Both the position numbers and the translations under genes were made by a program. Under the pieces are notes generated by a model. The model had not been told where the DNA came from. It was given only the letters and a program-made list of their open reading frames with translations, and ran no database searches. DNA of 64,000 bases, taken from Pseudomonas hunanensis. Its GTDB lineage: Bacteria > Pseudomonadota > Gammaproteobacteria > Pseudomonadales > Pseudomonadaceae. The stretch lies in the NCBI RefSeq assembly GCF_013393325.1, contig NZ_QJRC01000066.1, positions 61,045 through 125,044 of the forward strand, written 5' to 3'. This document shows positions 16,421 through 26,500 of the stretch, piece after piece. The stretch's first letter is position 1. Each line of letters opens with the position of its first letter.

Positions 16421-16880
16421 GTTTCACGTCATCCTTTTTCAACCAGAAATTCCGCCGAATACCGGCAACATCATTCGCCTGTGCGCCAACAGCGGCTGCC
16501 ACCTGCACCTGATCGAACCCATCAGTTTCGAACTGGATGACAAGCGCCTGCGCCGCGCGGGGCTGGACTACCACGAGTATGCCACGCTCAGGCGCCACGA
16601 GAGCCTGGCCGGATGCCTGGAAAGCCTGGGCAACCCGCGACTGTTCGCCTTCACCACCAAGGGCTCGCACCCCTTCCACGAAGTGGCTTACCAACCGGGC
16701 GATGCGTTCCTGTTCGGGCCAGAGAGCCGCGGGTTGCCGGCCGAGGTGTTGGACAGCCTGCCGGCCGAACAACGCCTGCGCCTGCCGATGCGGCCGGGGT
16801 GCCGTAGCTTGAACCTGTCCAATACCGTGGCGGTGACGGTGTACGAGGCATGGCGGCAGAACGGGTTCGCTGGTAGCTGA
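16419..16880 (+). CDS. trmL: tRNA (cytidine/uridine-2'-O-)-methyltransferase TrmL
   Basis: SPOUT-class methyltransferase that 2'-O-methylates the wobble base (position 34) of tRNA-Leu isoacceptors. The 153-residue protein starts MFHVILFQPEIPPNTGNIIRL, the family hallmark, and has FGPESRGLP and the SAM-binding knot LRLPMRPGCRSLNLSNTVAVTVYEAWRQ. The frame is open far upstream through the nrsZ region, but only the ATG at 16419 gives a normal N-terminus; GGAG lies 8 nt before it. The start codon overlaps that of the divergent gene. Confidence 0.95.
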   Translation: MFHVILFQPEIPPNTGNIIRLCANSGCHLHLIEPISFELDDKRLRRAGLDYHEYATLRRHESLAGCLESLGNPRLFAFTTKGSHPFHEVAYQPGDAFLFGPESRGLPAEVLDSLPAEQRLRLPMRPGCRSLNLSNTVAVTVYEAWRQNGFAGS

Positions 16881-16897
16881 TCGCCCTTGCAGGCAAC

Positions 16898-16924
16898 AAA
16901 AAAGCGCCCCTAGAGGCGCTTTTT
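16898..16924. terminator. bidirectional terminator between trmL and secB
   Basis: AAAAAAGCGCC-CCTAGA-GGCGCTTTTT lies 17 bp after trmL and 15 bp after the stop of the convergent secB. A-run and T-run on the two sides allow it to serve both strands. Confidence 0.9.
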
Positions 16925-16938
16925 CGATACCGGCAGAA

Positions 16939-17424
16939 TTACTGCACGGTCGGCACTTCGCCCGCTTCCTGCATGCGCTGCATTTCTTGCGCGTACAGGG
17001 CATCGAAGTTGACAGGCGACAGCATCAGCGCCGGGAACGAACCGCGGGTCACCAGGCTGTCCAGGGTTTCACGGGCGTAAGGGAACAGGATGTTCGGGCA
17101 GAACGCGCCCAGGGTGTGGCTCATCGAAGGCGCATCGAGGTTGGCGATCAGGAAGATACCGGCCTGCTGCACTTCAGCGATGAAGGCCACTTCGTCACCG
17201 TTCTTGACGGTTACCGACAGGGTCAGCACCACCTCGTGGAAGTCGCCTTCCAGGGCTTTCTGCTTGGTGTTCAGGTCCAGCGCAACGCTCGGCTCCCAAG
17301 TCTGGCGGAAGATCTGCGGGCTTTTCGGGGCTTCGAACGACAGGTCACGCACATAGATGCGTTGCAGGGAGAACTGAGGGCTGTTGTCTTCTGCAGCAGC
17401 GCCGTTGGTCTGTTGGTCAGTCAT
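16939..17424 (-). CDS. secB: protein-export chaperone SecB
   Basis: Tetrameric cytosolic chaperone that holds unfolded preproteins and delivers them to SecA. The 161 residues are typical: [22 protein letters not shown] near the N-terminus, [51 protein letters not shown]. It is the last gene of a minus-strand unit rhodanese-grxC-secB, an arrangement conserved in gammaproteobacteria. Confidence 0.97.
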
Positions 17425-17463
17425 GGCAGATCCTTATCCTAATGTTTTTGAATGCAGTGCAAA

Positions 17464-17718
17464 TCAGGCCGCCAGCAGCGCGTCGAGCTTGCCGGCGCGC
17501 TCCAGGGCATAGAGGTCATCGCATCCACCGACATGGGTGCTGCCGATCCAGATCTGCGGCACCGACGTACGGCCGGCCTTCTGGCTCATCTCGGCGCGAA
17601 CTTGCGGCTTGCCGTCCACCTTGATTTCCTCGAAGGCCACGCCCTTGCTCTCGAGCAGGTACTTGGCGCGCATGCAGTAGGGGCAGTAGTCGCTGGAATA
17701 GACGATGACGGGCTTCAT
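17464..17718 (-). CDS. grxC: glutaredoxin 3
   Basis: 84-residue glutathione-dependent disulfide reductase with the dithiol active site CPYC in YSSDYCPYCMRAKYLL (residues 11-14), TSVPQIWIG with the cis-proline, and GGCDDLYAL near the glutathione site. Length and sequence are typical of GrxC. It begins 1 bp after the rhodanese gene stop and is followed by secB after 39 bp. Confidence 0.95.
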   Translation of the reverse strand: MKPVIVYSSDYCPYCMRAKYLLESKGVAFEEIKVDGKPQVRAEMSQKAGRTSVPQIWIGSTHVGGCDDLYALERAGKLDALLAA

Positions 17719-17719
17719 A

Positions 17720-18133
17720 TCACTTCACCAGGGGCAGGTTATCGGCTTTCCAGCTGGAAACGCCACCGCTCAGTTTGGCGGCGGTGTAGCCAGCCTTGAG
17801 CAGTTCGCGGCAGTGGGTGCCGGACTGCTGGCCCATTGCGTCGACGACGATCAGGGTCTTTTCTTTGTGCTTCTCCAGCTCGCTCATGCGGGCGGCCAGT
17901 TTGTCCTGCGGAATGTTGATCGCACCGACGATGTGACCGGCCGAATATTCCTTGGCCGGGCGAATGTCGACCACCAGGCCCTTCTCGGCATTGACCAGGG
18001 CCGTCAGCTGGCCATTGCTCAGGCTCTGGCCGCCGCGACGGATTTCGTTGATCAGCAGCAGGACCAGCAGAATGAGGAAGATCGCAACCAGGATGTAGTG
18101 ATCTGTCGCGAATTGAATCAGGTGAGCAACCAT
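17720..18133 (-). CDS. membrane-anchored rhodanese-like protein lacking the catalytic cysteine
   Basis: 137 residues: an N-terminal TM (about 12-28, YILVAIFLILLVLLLI) and a cytosolic rhodanese domain. The CH2A motif VVDIRPAKEYSAGHIVGAINIP is present. The expected active-site loop, normally C-x4-S/T or C-x4-R, reads VVDAMGQQSG with no cysteine at the loop start; the nearest cysteine is in GTHCREL on the following helix. It probably does not perform classical sulfur transfer. Start at MVAHLIQFA (18133) chosen over an ATG 14 codons upstream because the TM then sits normally. Head of the grxC-secB unit, a conserved arrangement (PA5130 position). Confidence 0.88.
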   Translation of the reverse strand: MVAHLIQFATDHYILVAIFLILLVLLLINEIRRGGQSLSNGQLTALVNAEKGLVVDIRPAKEYSAGHIVGAINIPQDKLAARMSELEKHKEKTLIVVDAMGQQSGTHCRELLKAGYTAAKLSGGVSSWKADNLPLVK

Positions 18134-18339
18134 CAGCGGTGTTCCAGGCGATTGAAAATGCCGGCCAGTATACACAGCCCCCCAGTGCCACCAAAGCCCG
18201 ACGGGCCGGCCGGAAAGGTACCTTCATGTTGCCGCATTGGCCGCGCTGGTCAGGGAACAGGACGAATATTCGCCGCAGGTGGCGTATTTGCCCTAAAATG
18301 CGTGTCTTTATCATCTTTGAACAACCGTGAGTTTGATTG

Positions 18340-19875
18340 ATGACGAGTACGCCCAAACCCCTGGTCCTGATCATCCTGGATGGCTTCGGCCACAGCGAAG
18401 TCCCCGAACACAACGCCATCTTTGCCGCCAATACGCCGGTCTATGATCGCCTGCGCGCTACCTTGCCGCATGGCCTCATTTCCGGCTCGGGCATGGATGT
18501 CGGCCTGCCGGACGGGCAGATGGGCAACTCCGAAGTCGGTCACATGAACCTGGGGGCCGGCCGCGTCGTCTACCAGGACTTCACCCGCGTCACCAAAGCC
18601 ATCCGCGATGGCGAGTTCTTCAAAAACCCGGTGCTCACCGGTGCCGTGGACAAGGCAGCCAGTGCCGGCAAGGCCGTGCACATCCTCGGCCTGCTGTCCG
18701 ATGGTGGCGTACACAGCCACCAGGACCACCTGGTGGCCATGGCCGAACTGGCTGCGCAGCGCGGAGCGGAAAAGATCTACCTGCACGCTTTCCTCGATGG
18801 CCGCGACACCCCGCCACGCAGCGCACAATCGTCGATCGAACTGCTCGACGCCACCTTCGCCAAACTGGGCAAGGGCCGCATCGCCAGCCTGATCGGCCGC
18901 TACTACGCCATGGACCGCGATAACCGCTGGGACCGCGTCAGCGCCGCCTACAACCTGATCGTCGACAGCACAGCCGAATACACGGCCGACACCGCCCAGG
19001 CCGGCCTGGAAGCGGCCTACGCCCGTGACGAAAGCGACGAGTTCGTCAAAGCCACGCGCATCGGCGAAGCGGTCAAGGTTGAAGACGGCGACGCCGTGGT
19101 CTTCATGAACTTCCGCGCCGACCGTGCTCGCGAGCTGTCCCGTGCGTTTGTCGAGCCGGACTTCACTGAGTTTGCCCGCGCGCGCCTGCCGAAAATGGCG
19201 GCCTACATCGGCCTGACCCAGTACTCGGCAAAAATCCCGGCACCGGCAGCCTTTGCGCCCTCCAGCCTGAACAACGTGCTGGGCGAGTACCTGGCAAAAA
19301 ACGGCAAGACCCAACTGCGCATCGCCGAAACCGAGAAGTACGCCCACGTCACCTTCTTCTTCTCCGGCGGCCGCGAAGAGCCGTTCGAGGGCGAAGAGCG
19401 CATTCTGATCCCGTCGCCGAAGGTCGCCACCTATGACCTGCAGCCGGAAATGAACGCACCGCAAGTGACCGATCGCATCGTCGAAGCCATCGAGCAGCAG
19501 CGCTTCGACGTGATCGTGGTCAACTACGCCAACGGCGACATGGTCGGCCATACCGGCGTGTTCGAAGCTGCGGTCAAGGCCGTCGAAGCACTCGATACCT
19601 GCGTCGGCCGCATCGTCGATGCACTGGAGAAAGTCGGCGGCGAAGCCCTGATCACCGCCGACCACGGCAACGTCGAGCAGATGGAAGACGAATGCACCGG
19701 CCAGGCGCACACCGCGCACACCACCGAGCCGGTACCGTTCATCTATGTGGGTAAGCGCAACCTGAAAGTGCGCGACGGTGGCGTACTGGCCGACGTGGCG
19801 CCGACCATGCTGCAACTGCTGGGGCTGGAAAAGCCGGTGGAAATGACCGGTACTTCGATTCTGGTCGACGCCTGA
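18340..19875 (+). CDS. gpmI: 2,3-bisphosphoglycerate-independent phosphoglycerate mutase
   Basis: Interconverts 3- and 2-phosphoglycerate; a two-Mn enzyme of the alkaline phosphatase superfamily. 511 residues, normal length. Motifs: [13 protein letters not shown] with the first metal aspartate, the catalytic serine in [60 protein letters not shown] and [13 protein letters not shown] 18340 preferred over a TTG one codon earlier; the ribosome-binding site is weak. Divergent from the rhodanese gene, followed by envC. Confidence 0.97.
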   Translation: MTSTPKPLVLIILDGFGHSEVPEHNAIFAANTPVYDRLRATLPHGLISGSGMDVGLPDGQMGNSEVGHMNLGAGRVVYQDFTRVTKAIRDGEFFKNPVLTGAVDKAASAGKAVHILGLLSDGGVHSHQDHLVAMAELAAQRGAEKIYLHAFLDGRDTPPRSAQSSIELLDATFAKLGKGRIASLIGRYYAMDRDNRWDRVSAAYNLIVDSTAEYTADTAQAGLEAAYARDESDEFVKATRIGEAVKVEDGDAVVFMNFRADRARELSRAFVEPDFTEFARARLPKMAAYIGLTQYSAKIPAPAAFAPSSLNNVLGEYLAKNGKTQLRIAETEKYAHVTFFFSGGREEPFEGEERILIPSPKVATYDLQPEMNAPQVTDRIVEAIEQQRFDVIVVNYANGDMVGHTGVFEAAVKAVEALDTCVGRIVDALEKVGGEALITADHGNVEQMEDECTGQAHTAHTTEPVPFIYVGKRNLKVRDGGVLADVAPTMLQLLGLEKPVEMTGTSILVDA

Positions 19876-19926
19876 TCCCAGGCGCTGGGGCTGCCATGCA
19901 GCCCCAATGGCACATGAATTCCGGAC

Positions 19927-19963
19927 AAACGCCCCTCTGCACCCGCAGCGAGGCGTTTTTTTT
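19927..19963 (+). terminator. gpmI terminator
   Basis: AACGCC...CTGC-ACCC-GCAG...GGCGTT stem followed by an 8-base T-run, 52 bp after gpmI. Before it, GGGGCTGCCATGCAGCCCC at 19887-19905 forms a second hairpin without a T-run. Confidence 0.85.
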
Positions 19964-20017
19964 GCCGGCCCAGGCGGGCATACTAGGCCAGTCTCCATCC
20001 TTGGTACGCCAAACCCC

Positions 20018-21337
20018 ATGCTTCGCGCCCTGATTCTCCTAGCCCTGTCTTGCCTGCTCAGCCCGGCTTTTGCCGATGAGCGTGCGCAGACCCAGCAGCA
20101 ACTGGACGCCACCCGCCAGGACATTGCCGAGCTCAAGAAGACGCTGGGCAAGCTCCAGGAAGAAAAGGCCGGTGTGCAAAAGGACCTCAAAGCCACCGAG
20201 ACCGACATCGGCAACCTCGAAAAGCAGGTGGAGGCCCTGCAGCAAGAACTAAAAAAGACTGAAGGCGAGCTGGAGCGCCTTGATACCGAGAAAAAAAAAC
20301 TCCAGAGCGCCCGCGTTGAACAACAGCGGCTGATCGCCATTCAGGCCCGTTCGGCCTACCAGAACAACGGTCGCGAGGAATACCTCAAACTGCTGCTCAA
20401 CCAGCAGAACCCCGAGAAGTTCGCCCGCACCCTCACGTATTACGACTACCTGAGCAAGGCGCGCCTGGAGCAATTGCGCACCTTCAACGAGACCTTGCGC
20501 CAACTGGCCAACGTCGAGCAGGACATTGCCAGCCAGCAACAACAGCTGCTGGCCCAACGCGCTGACCTCGACAGCCGTCGCCAGGCCCTGGAAACCGAGC
20601 GCAGCAAGCGCCAGCAGGTACTGGCCAAGCTCAACAGCGATGTCAAGGACCGCGACCAGAAGCTGCAATCGCGCGAACAGGACCAGGCCGACCTGGCCAA
20701 GGTGCTTAAGACCATCGAGGAAACCCTCGCTCGCCAGGCCCGCGAAGCCGAAGAAGCACGCAAGAAGGCCCTGTTGGCGCAGCAGGAAGCGGAAAAGCGC
20801 CGCCAGCAGGAAGCGCTGGCCGCCGCCGCCGCCGCACGCGACCGAGCCCGTGAGCCTGCAGAGCCTGTGGAGCCGCCGAAAAAAGCCCGCACCACCCTCG
20901 GCCCGCTGGTTTCCAGCGATGGCGCGAACTACGGCGGCGCTTTTTCTGCCGCGCGGGGCAAACTTCCATGGCCAGTCAATGGTCGACTGCTGGCACGCTT
21001 CGGTGATGCCCGTGGCAGCGATGCCCGTGCCAAGTGGGACGGGGTGATGATCAGCGCCAACCCAGGCACCCAGGTACGTGCGGTGCACGGCGGGCGCGTG
21101 GTATTCGCCGACTGGTTGCGCGGCGCCGGGCTTCTGGTCATTCTCGACCATGGCAACGGTTACCTGAGCCTGTACGGCCACAACCAGAGCCTGCTCAAGA
21201 GCGCCGGTGATATCGTCAAGGCTGGTGAAGCCATTTCCACCGTTGGCGACAGCGGTGGCCAGGACGCGGCAGGCTTGTACTTCGCCATTCGCCAGCAGGG
21301 TCGGCCTACCGACCCCTCGCAGTGGTGTCGGGGCTAG
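20018..21337 (+). CDS. envC: murein hydrolase activator EnvC
   Basis: Periplasmic activator of the septal amidases AmiA/AmiB. 439 residues: signal peptide (MLRALILLALSCLLSPAFA), a long coiled coil of about residues 22-265 rich in Q, E, K and L with TRQDIAELKKTLGKLQEEK-type heptads, an Ala/Pro linker, and a C-terminal LytM/M23 domain from about residue 320 (KLPWPVNGRLLARFGD...GVMISANPGTQVRAVHGGRVVFADWLRGAGLLVILDHGNGYLSLYGHN). The first metal motif HxxxD is replaced by KWDG, as expected for catalytically degenerate EnvC. ATG 20018 begins the signal peptide. ctpA follows after 78 bp. Confidence 0.93.
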   Translation: MLRALILLALSCLLSPAFADERAQTQQQLDATRQDIAELKKTLGKLQEEKAGVQKDLKATETDIGNLEKQVEALQQELKKTEGELERLDTEKKKLQSARVEQQRLIAIQARSAYQNNGREEYLKLLLNQQNPEKFARTLTYYDYLSKARLEQLRTFNETLRQLANVEQDIASQQQQLLAQRADLDSRRQALETERSKRQQVLAKLNSDVKDRDQKLQSREQDQADLAKVLKTIEETLARQAREAEEARKKALLAQQEAEKRRQQEALAAAAAARDRAREPAEPVEPPKKARTTLGPLVSSDGANYGGAFSAARGKLPWPVNGRLLARFGDARGSDARAKWDGVMISANPGTQVRAVHGGRVVFADWLRGAGLLVILDHGNGYLSLYGHNQSLLKSAGDIVKAGEAISTVGDSGGQDAAGLYFAIRQQGRPTDPSQWCRG

Positions 21338-21415
21338 TCAAATTTCTACGGCGTAGCCTGAGTGCTGCGCCGATGCTCCCCAGGGAGCGCTTACAGGATC
21401 AGGAGTTCGTTCGAC

Positions 21416-22732
21416 ATGCTGCACTCGCCTCGTCTCACCCAGCTGGCCCTGTCCATCGCCCTGGCGGTCGGCGCGCCCCTGGCCACTGCCGCCGAGCCGG
21501 CCAAGGCTGCCGCAGTGCCCGCCACCGAGGTGACCGCCAAGGCACCACTGCCGTTGGAAGAACTGCGCACCTTCGCCGAGGTCATGGACCGTATCAAGGC
21601 CGCCTACGTCGAACCGGTAGACGACAAGACCCTGCTGGAAAACGCCATCAAGGGCATGCTCAGCAACCTGGACCCGCACTCGGCCTACCTTGGCCCCGAG
21701 GACTTCCAGGAGCTGCAGGAGAGCACCAGCGGCGAATTCGGCGGGCTGGGCATCGAAGTGGGCCAGGAAGATGGCTTCATCAAGGTGGTGTCGCCGATCG
21801 ACGACACCCCGGCCTCACGTGCCGGCGTGCAGGCGGGTGACCTGATCGTCAAGATCAACGGTGCCCCGACACGCGGCCAGACCATGACCGAAGCGGTCGA
21901 CAAGATGCGCGGCAAGGTCGGCGAAAAAATCACCCTGACCCTGGTGCGCGATGGCGGCAACCCGTTTGATGTGACCCTGGCCCGCGCGGTCATCCAGGTC
22001 AAGAGCGTGAAGAGCCAACTGCTGGAGAACGACTACGGTTACATCCGTATCACCCAGTTCCAGGTCAAGACCGGCGACGAAGTGGGCAAAGCCCTGGCCA
22101 AGCTGCGCAAGGACAACGGCAAGAAGCTGCGCGGGGTAGTGCTGGACCTGCGTAACAACCCAGGTGGCGTGCTGCAGTCGGCCGTGGAAGTGGCCGACCA
22201 CTTCCTGACCAAGGGCCTGATCGTCTACACCAAGGGCCGTATCGCCAACTCCGAGCTGCGCTTCTCGGCCGACCCGGCCGACGCCAGCGAAGGCGTACCC
22301 CTGGTGGTGCTGATCAACGGTGGCAGTGCCTCGGCGTCGGAAATTGTCGCCGGCGCACTGCAGGACCAGAAGCGCGCCGTGCTGATGGGGACCGACAGCT
22401 TCGGCAAAGGCTCGGTGCAGACTGTGCTGCCGCTGGCTAACGACCGTGCCCTGAAACTCACCACCGCCTTGTACTACACCCCCAACGGCCGCTCGATCCA
22501 GGCCCAGGGCATCGTACCGGACATCGAGGTGCGCCCGGCCAAGCTCACCGCCGAAGTCGACACCGAAAACTTCAAGGAAGCCGACCTGCAGGGCCACTTG
22601 GGCAACGGCAACGGCGGCGCCGACCGCCCGACGGGCAGCAGCAAACGCAAGGAACGTCCGCAGGACGATGACTTCCAACTGAGCCAGGCGCTGAGCCTGC
22701 TCAAAGGGCTGAACATCACCTCGGGCAAATGA
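21416..22732 (+). CDS. ctpA: carboxy-terminal processing protease CtpA (S41)
   Basis: Periplasmic serine protease of the C-terminal processing family; in Pseudomonas such proteases degrade peptidoglycan cross-link hydrolases. 438 residues: signal peptide to about residue 25, PDZ domain (GLGIEVGQEDGFIKVVSPIDDTPASRAGVQAGDLIVKING), and S41 catalytic domain with the serine in INGGSASASEIVAGALQD and the lysine in GTDSFGKGSVQTV. The start MLHSPRLTQLALS has CAGGAG 9 nt before it. It overlaps the following deacetylase gene by 4 bp (ATGA). Confidence 0.94.
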   Translation: MLHSPRLTQLALSIALAVGAPLATAAEPAKAAAVPATEVTAKAPLPLEELRTFAEVMDRIKAAYVEPVDDKTLLENAIKGMLSNLDPHSAYLGPEDFQELQESTSGEFGGLGIEVGQEDGFIKVVSPIDDTPASRAGVQAGDLIVKINGAPTRGQTMTEAVDKMRGKVGEKITLTLVRDGGNPFDVTLARAVIQVKSVKSQLLENDYGYIRITQFQVKTGDEVGKALAKLRKDNGKKLRGVVLDLRNNPGGVLQSAVEVADHFLTKGLIVYTKGRIANSELRFSADPADASEGVPLVVLINGGSASASEIVAGALQDQKRAVLMGTDSFGKGSVQTVLPLANDRALKLTTALYYTPNGRSIQAQGIVPDIEVRPAKLTAEVDTENFKEADLQGHLGNGNGGADRPTGSSKRKERPQDDDFQLSQALSLLKGLNITSGK

Positions 22733-23508
22733 TTCACGCGATGCGTTACCTGCTGTGTCTGTTGTTGTGCCTGTTGGCCGGGGTCGCGCAAGCGGCGCCG
22801 GCCGCCAAGGCCTACCTGAGCATCATCATCGACGACCTGGGCCAGAGCAGCGAGCGCGACAACCGCACCCTCGCCCTCCCCGGCCCAGTCACGATGGCGA
22901 TCATGCCCGACACCCCCCACGCCAGCGATTTCGCCCGCCAGGCCCACAAGGCCGGCAAGACGGTGATCCTGCACATGCCCATGGACCCGGCCACCGGGCC
23001 CTACGCCTGGCACCCCGGCGCGCCATTGCCGGAACTTGCCAGCCGCTTGCAAGCCGCCCTGGCCAAAGTCCCCTACGCAGCGGGCATCAACAACCACATG
23101 GGCAGCCGCATGACGGCACAACGTGAACCCATGGCCTGGCTGATGGGCGAACTGCAGCAACGCCACCTGTTCTTCGTCGACAGCCGCACCAGCGCCGCCA
23201 CCGTGGCGGCGGCCGAGGCCCAACGCATTGGCCTGGCGCACGTGTCGCGGGATGTATTCCTGGACGACGTGCGCACCCCGGAGGCCATCGCCGCCCAGTT
23301 GCAACAAGGCGTCGCGCTCGCCCGCAAGCAGGGGTCGGCTGTGCTGATCGGGCATCCCTACCCGCAGACGCTGCAAGTGCTGGAAAGCGCGATGCCTGGT
23401 CTCAAACACCAAGGCATCGAGCTGATCCCACTGCGCCAGATGATCGCCGAACGCAGTAACAAGGCGATGCCGGCACATGGCCGACAGGGCGTGTATCAGA
23501 ACCGCTGA
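22729..23508 (+). CDS. divergent polysaccharide deacetylase family protein (YibQ-type)
   Basis: Exported 259-residue protein of the divergent polysaccharide deacetylase family 2. It has a signal peptide (RYLLCLLLCLLAGVAQA), then SIIIDDLGQSSERD with the conserved metal-site aspartates, TMAIMPDTPHA, ILHMPMDP, INNHMGSRMTA, FFVDSRTSA and IGHPYPQTL. Its substrate is unknown; the family resembles NodB-like enzymes. It starts inside the ctpA stop and completes an envC-ctpA-deacetylase envelope unit also found in P. aeruginosa. The start could be ATG 22729 or the ATG four codons later. Confidence 0.9.
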   Translation: MIHAMRYLLCLLLCLLAGVAQAAPAAKAYLSIIIDDLGQSSERDNRTLALPGPVTMAIMPDTPHASDFARQAHKAGKTVILHMPMDPATGPYAWHPGAPLPELASRLQAALAKVPYAAGINNHMGSRMTAQREPMAWLMGELQQRHLFFVDSRTSAATVAAAEAQRIGLAHVSRDVFLDDVRTPEAIAAQLQQGVALARKQGSAVLIGHPYPQTLQVLESAMPGLKHQGIELIPLRQMIAERSNKAMPAHGRQGVYQNR

Positions 23509-23555
23509 AGGCCGGTAGCACAAGCACTTGCCTGCAGTAAGTGCGCACCAGCTCT

Positions 23556-26500
23556 TCACTCGAAGGGAATCAGACCCTCGACATCCGCCCAGCGCAGATT
23601 ACCGCGATAAATGGCCAGCAGTTCACCGGCGCTGGCAGCAGCGCGCAGCTGTGCCTCCCGCCCCAGCGTGCGCTGCGCCCACAGTTTGAGATGTCCCTTG
23701 CTGAACTGCCGCACAGGCGTGTCGGCGGCCGGGTAGTGGAAGTGTGCTTCCCATAACCCCGCACCCTTGGCCTTGCCGGGCGCGGGCACGCGTCGAATCT
23801 CGAACACATCGAGAAAATCACCGGCGCCCAGTGGCGTGCGGGTCACGGTCCGAGTGATCCGGACCTGCTCCTGCTCCACCAGAAACCGGAGGCTGTTGGC
23901 CGAAGGATGGCTGGTCGAGGTGTAAGTGGAAATCAGGTAATCCCGCTGCACCGATTCCAGGCGCTCGATGTCGTCGGCCAGGCGACTGCCAAACTCGCTT
24001 TCGATGCCAGCCCGCTTCAGCAGCTTCCCAGCCTCCTCCAGCTGGCTGACATGATGGTCGATGATGGTACGGATACCAAACGGGTCTTCTGCCTTGGCAT
24101 ACTTGCGCACAAGACGAATCACACCATCGACCTGCTTCAGCGCGGCCCTGGCCTTACCCCTGGCGAGCCCTGCATTGACGGCTGCTTCGGTGCCTTGCTC
24201 CTCCGCCACCGCAGGACGTTGCTCAACGAACCTATCGCCGTCCTGGCGGAACGTGCGCAGCACCTGACCCGTGACATCATGCTGCTGAACAACCCGCTCG
24301 CCAGAAACCTCGACTTCCTCGCCCACTACACTGCGCCCGTCATAGGTACGCGCTATGCGCAAGGTGCCAGGGCGCTGGGCATACAGACGCGTCTTGGGCT
24401 GCGCCGGAGTCGATAGCTCAAGCTCGCGCACCACCTGCGCAAGCAGCTGTTCGGCCTGGCTGGTCAGCCTGTGCAGCACGTCCTTGTATTGCGCGACCTT
24501 GGCCTCTACCAACAGCTCGGGAGATGTTTCGGCCAGATAATCCAAGCGTGCCCGGGTGCTCTGGTAGGTATCCAAGGTACTGCTCAGTACCTGCTGTTGA
24601 GTGGTCAATGGCAGGCCGTCGGCGGTGATCAACTCTTCATGGGCGGCGCCTGCACTCTTGAGCTCGTCACCAGCCAGATAATCCAGCGCCTGAATCAATT
24701 CCCGCTCGTCCACCGGGGCCTCACGCGTCAGGCTCAGTTCACCAAGGTCCAGCAAGCTCCGCAGGCGCAAGCCGATACCGCTGAGCTTGCGGCTATCCTG
24801 CAGAAACTTCAGGACGGCACGCTTCTCCACCCTCGTATCGAGCACCGCGTCCCATAGCACGAGACCGTCGCTCTGCAAGCTCTCGATCAGCACATCCAGC
24901 ACCTCGGACACTTCGATCAGATCCAGCTGCCAGCTCAGCACCTTTTCCAAATTCGCCCTGGCAAATCGATAATGATTGAGCTCTTCGGCACTCTCCGGCT
25001 TGGCGGCCATGCCATTGAGCACATCAGGCAGATCCGCCTCGTTCACCTGCATCACGGCTTCGTTGTAGAACCCCACGCCGTAATCGATCAACTCATGACG
25101 TATGATGCCCCGCTGACGGGGCAGCACAGCGAACAACGCCTGAGACGCAAAGCGCTGCTCACTCATTGAAGTCATCACGTCATCCAACCTTATGGTGCAG
25201 TCCACCATCTTCTTGAGGTCATCCAGGGAAAGCGCCTTCGCAATGGCAACTTCCCCCTGGACGCTGGCAATCCGCTCATCGAACTTCGCTGCCAGGCTCG
25301 AATCGGTGATCGACTGGGCATGCTGGCGCAGCCGATCGAGCTCTGCTTCCTTGGCCTTGACCTTGTCCTTGCTCGCCTCGAAGAAATTGCCCAGGGTGTT
25401 GCGCTCTGCAAGCAACTCGTTCTGGCGCTGGTTCAACTGCTCGAAATCGCTCTTGTTCTTCCTTTGCGCCAGCTCCAGGCGACTCTTCGGCCCGCCCCCC
25501 ACCAGTCTCAGCGCGGTATCGATGCGCCAGTTTCCCTGGCCCCGGACAAGCCAGGGCCCATGCGCATCCTGCGGCCCAACGATGCGTGCAGCGCTTCCCT
25601 GCAATTCGACCTGGTAGGTATCACCGGCAAGGATGACGTATTGACGGCCCTGCACCTGATAGACCCCCAAGGCATCCGGCGACACCCCCGTCAGTTCCAC
25701 GGCCGAAGCCAGACGGCGAAGCGATGTGCGCTGCTGGGAGGTCAGTACATTGACCCCCTGTGCACCTCGCCAGGAGAAATCCAGCACCTGACTGGTACGA
25801 TTGGCCAGCTGAGACGCCTCGCCTTGTACGGGCATTACCGCCAGCGCGCTGTCCGTGCTGGCCATGGCAAGCCGTGGCAGTGGTTTTGTCATGCGCGTCG
25901 GCCCGACAGGGTCGACCGATGGCAAGCGTACATGCACCAACGCCATGCCCAGATTCAGCAGCGCATCCACCACCGCCGCGCTGCGCTCGAATGCGCTGCC
26001 CTCGGAGAATGCCTGCGCATCGCGCATAGCCCCCAGCACCGACTGCGCCAGCCAGGCGACCGTGGCAATCGGCCCGCGCAGCAACAGTGTGGCCACATCG
26101 AACAACAGCCAGGCGCCCTGCTGTAACAGGGCCCAACGGCTTTGGCGAGTAGAGACCGATTGCCGGCCGGCCAACTCGACCAGCAAGCGGCGATTGCCGT
26201 CGTACATCAGCCGGTCGACTTCCGCTACCCAGGGCAGTTGGATTAAGGTCGGTGGATCTGCCCGGCCCGGCAACAGCGAAGTATCGATGATCGGCGCCCC
26301 CAGGTGTGGCTCGAAGAATCCACCATGGTCGTATACCGCGCGAGCCTGGGGATCGAGCCATTGCAGGACACTTTCGCGCAGCGCCTTATTGTCGCGAACC
26401 GCCTCCATCAGCGCCTCGAACCCCGAAAACTCGGTCAAGCCCTGCTGGCCGTACAGCGGCCGATAAAGTACCAACGAATACGGCTCGACCGAGTACAGCA

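Noticed and set aside
23907..24416. Plus-strand open frames inside the DUF6543 gene, considered as an antisense immunity gene
   Set aside because: They lack ribosome-binding sites and recognisable domains and look like ordinary shadow frames of the large gene.
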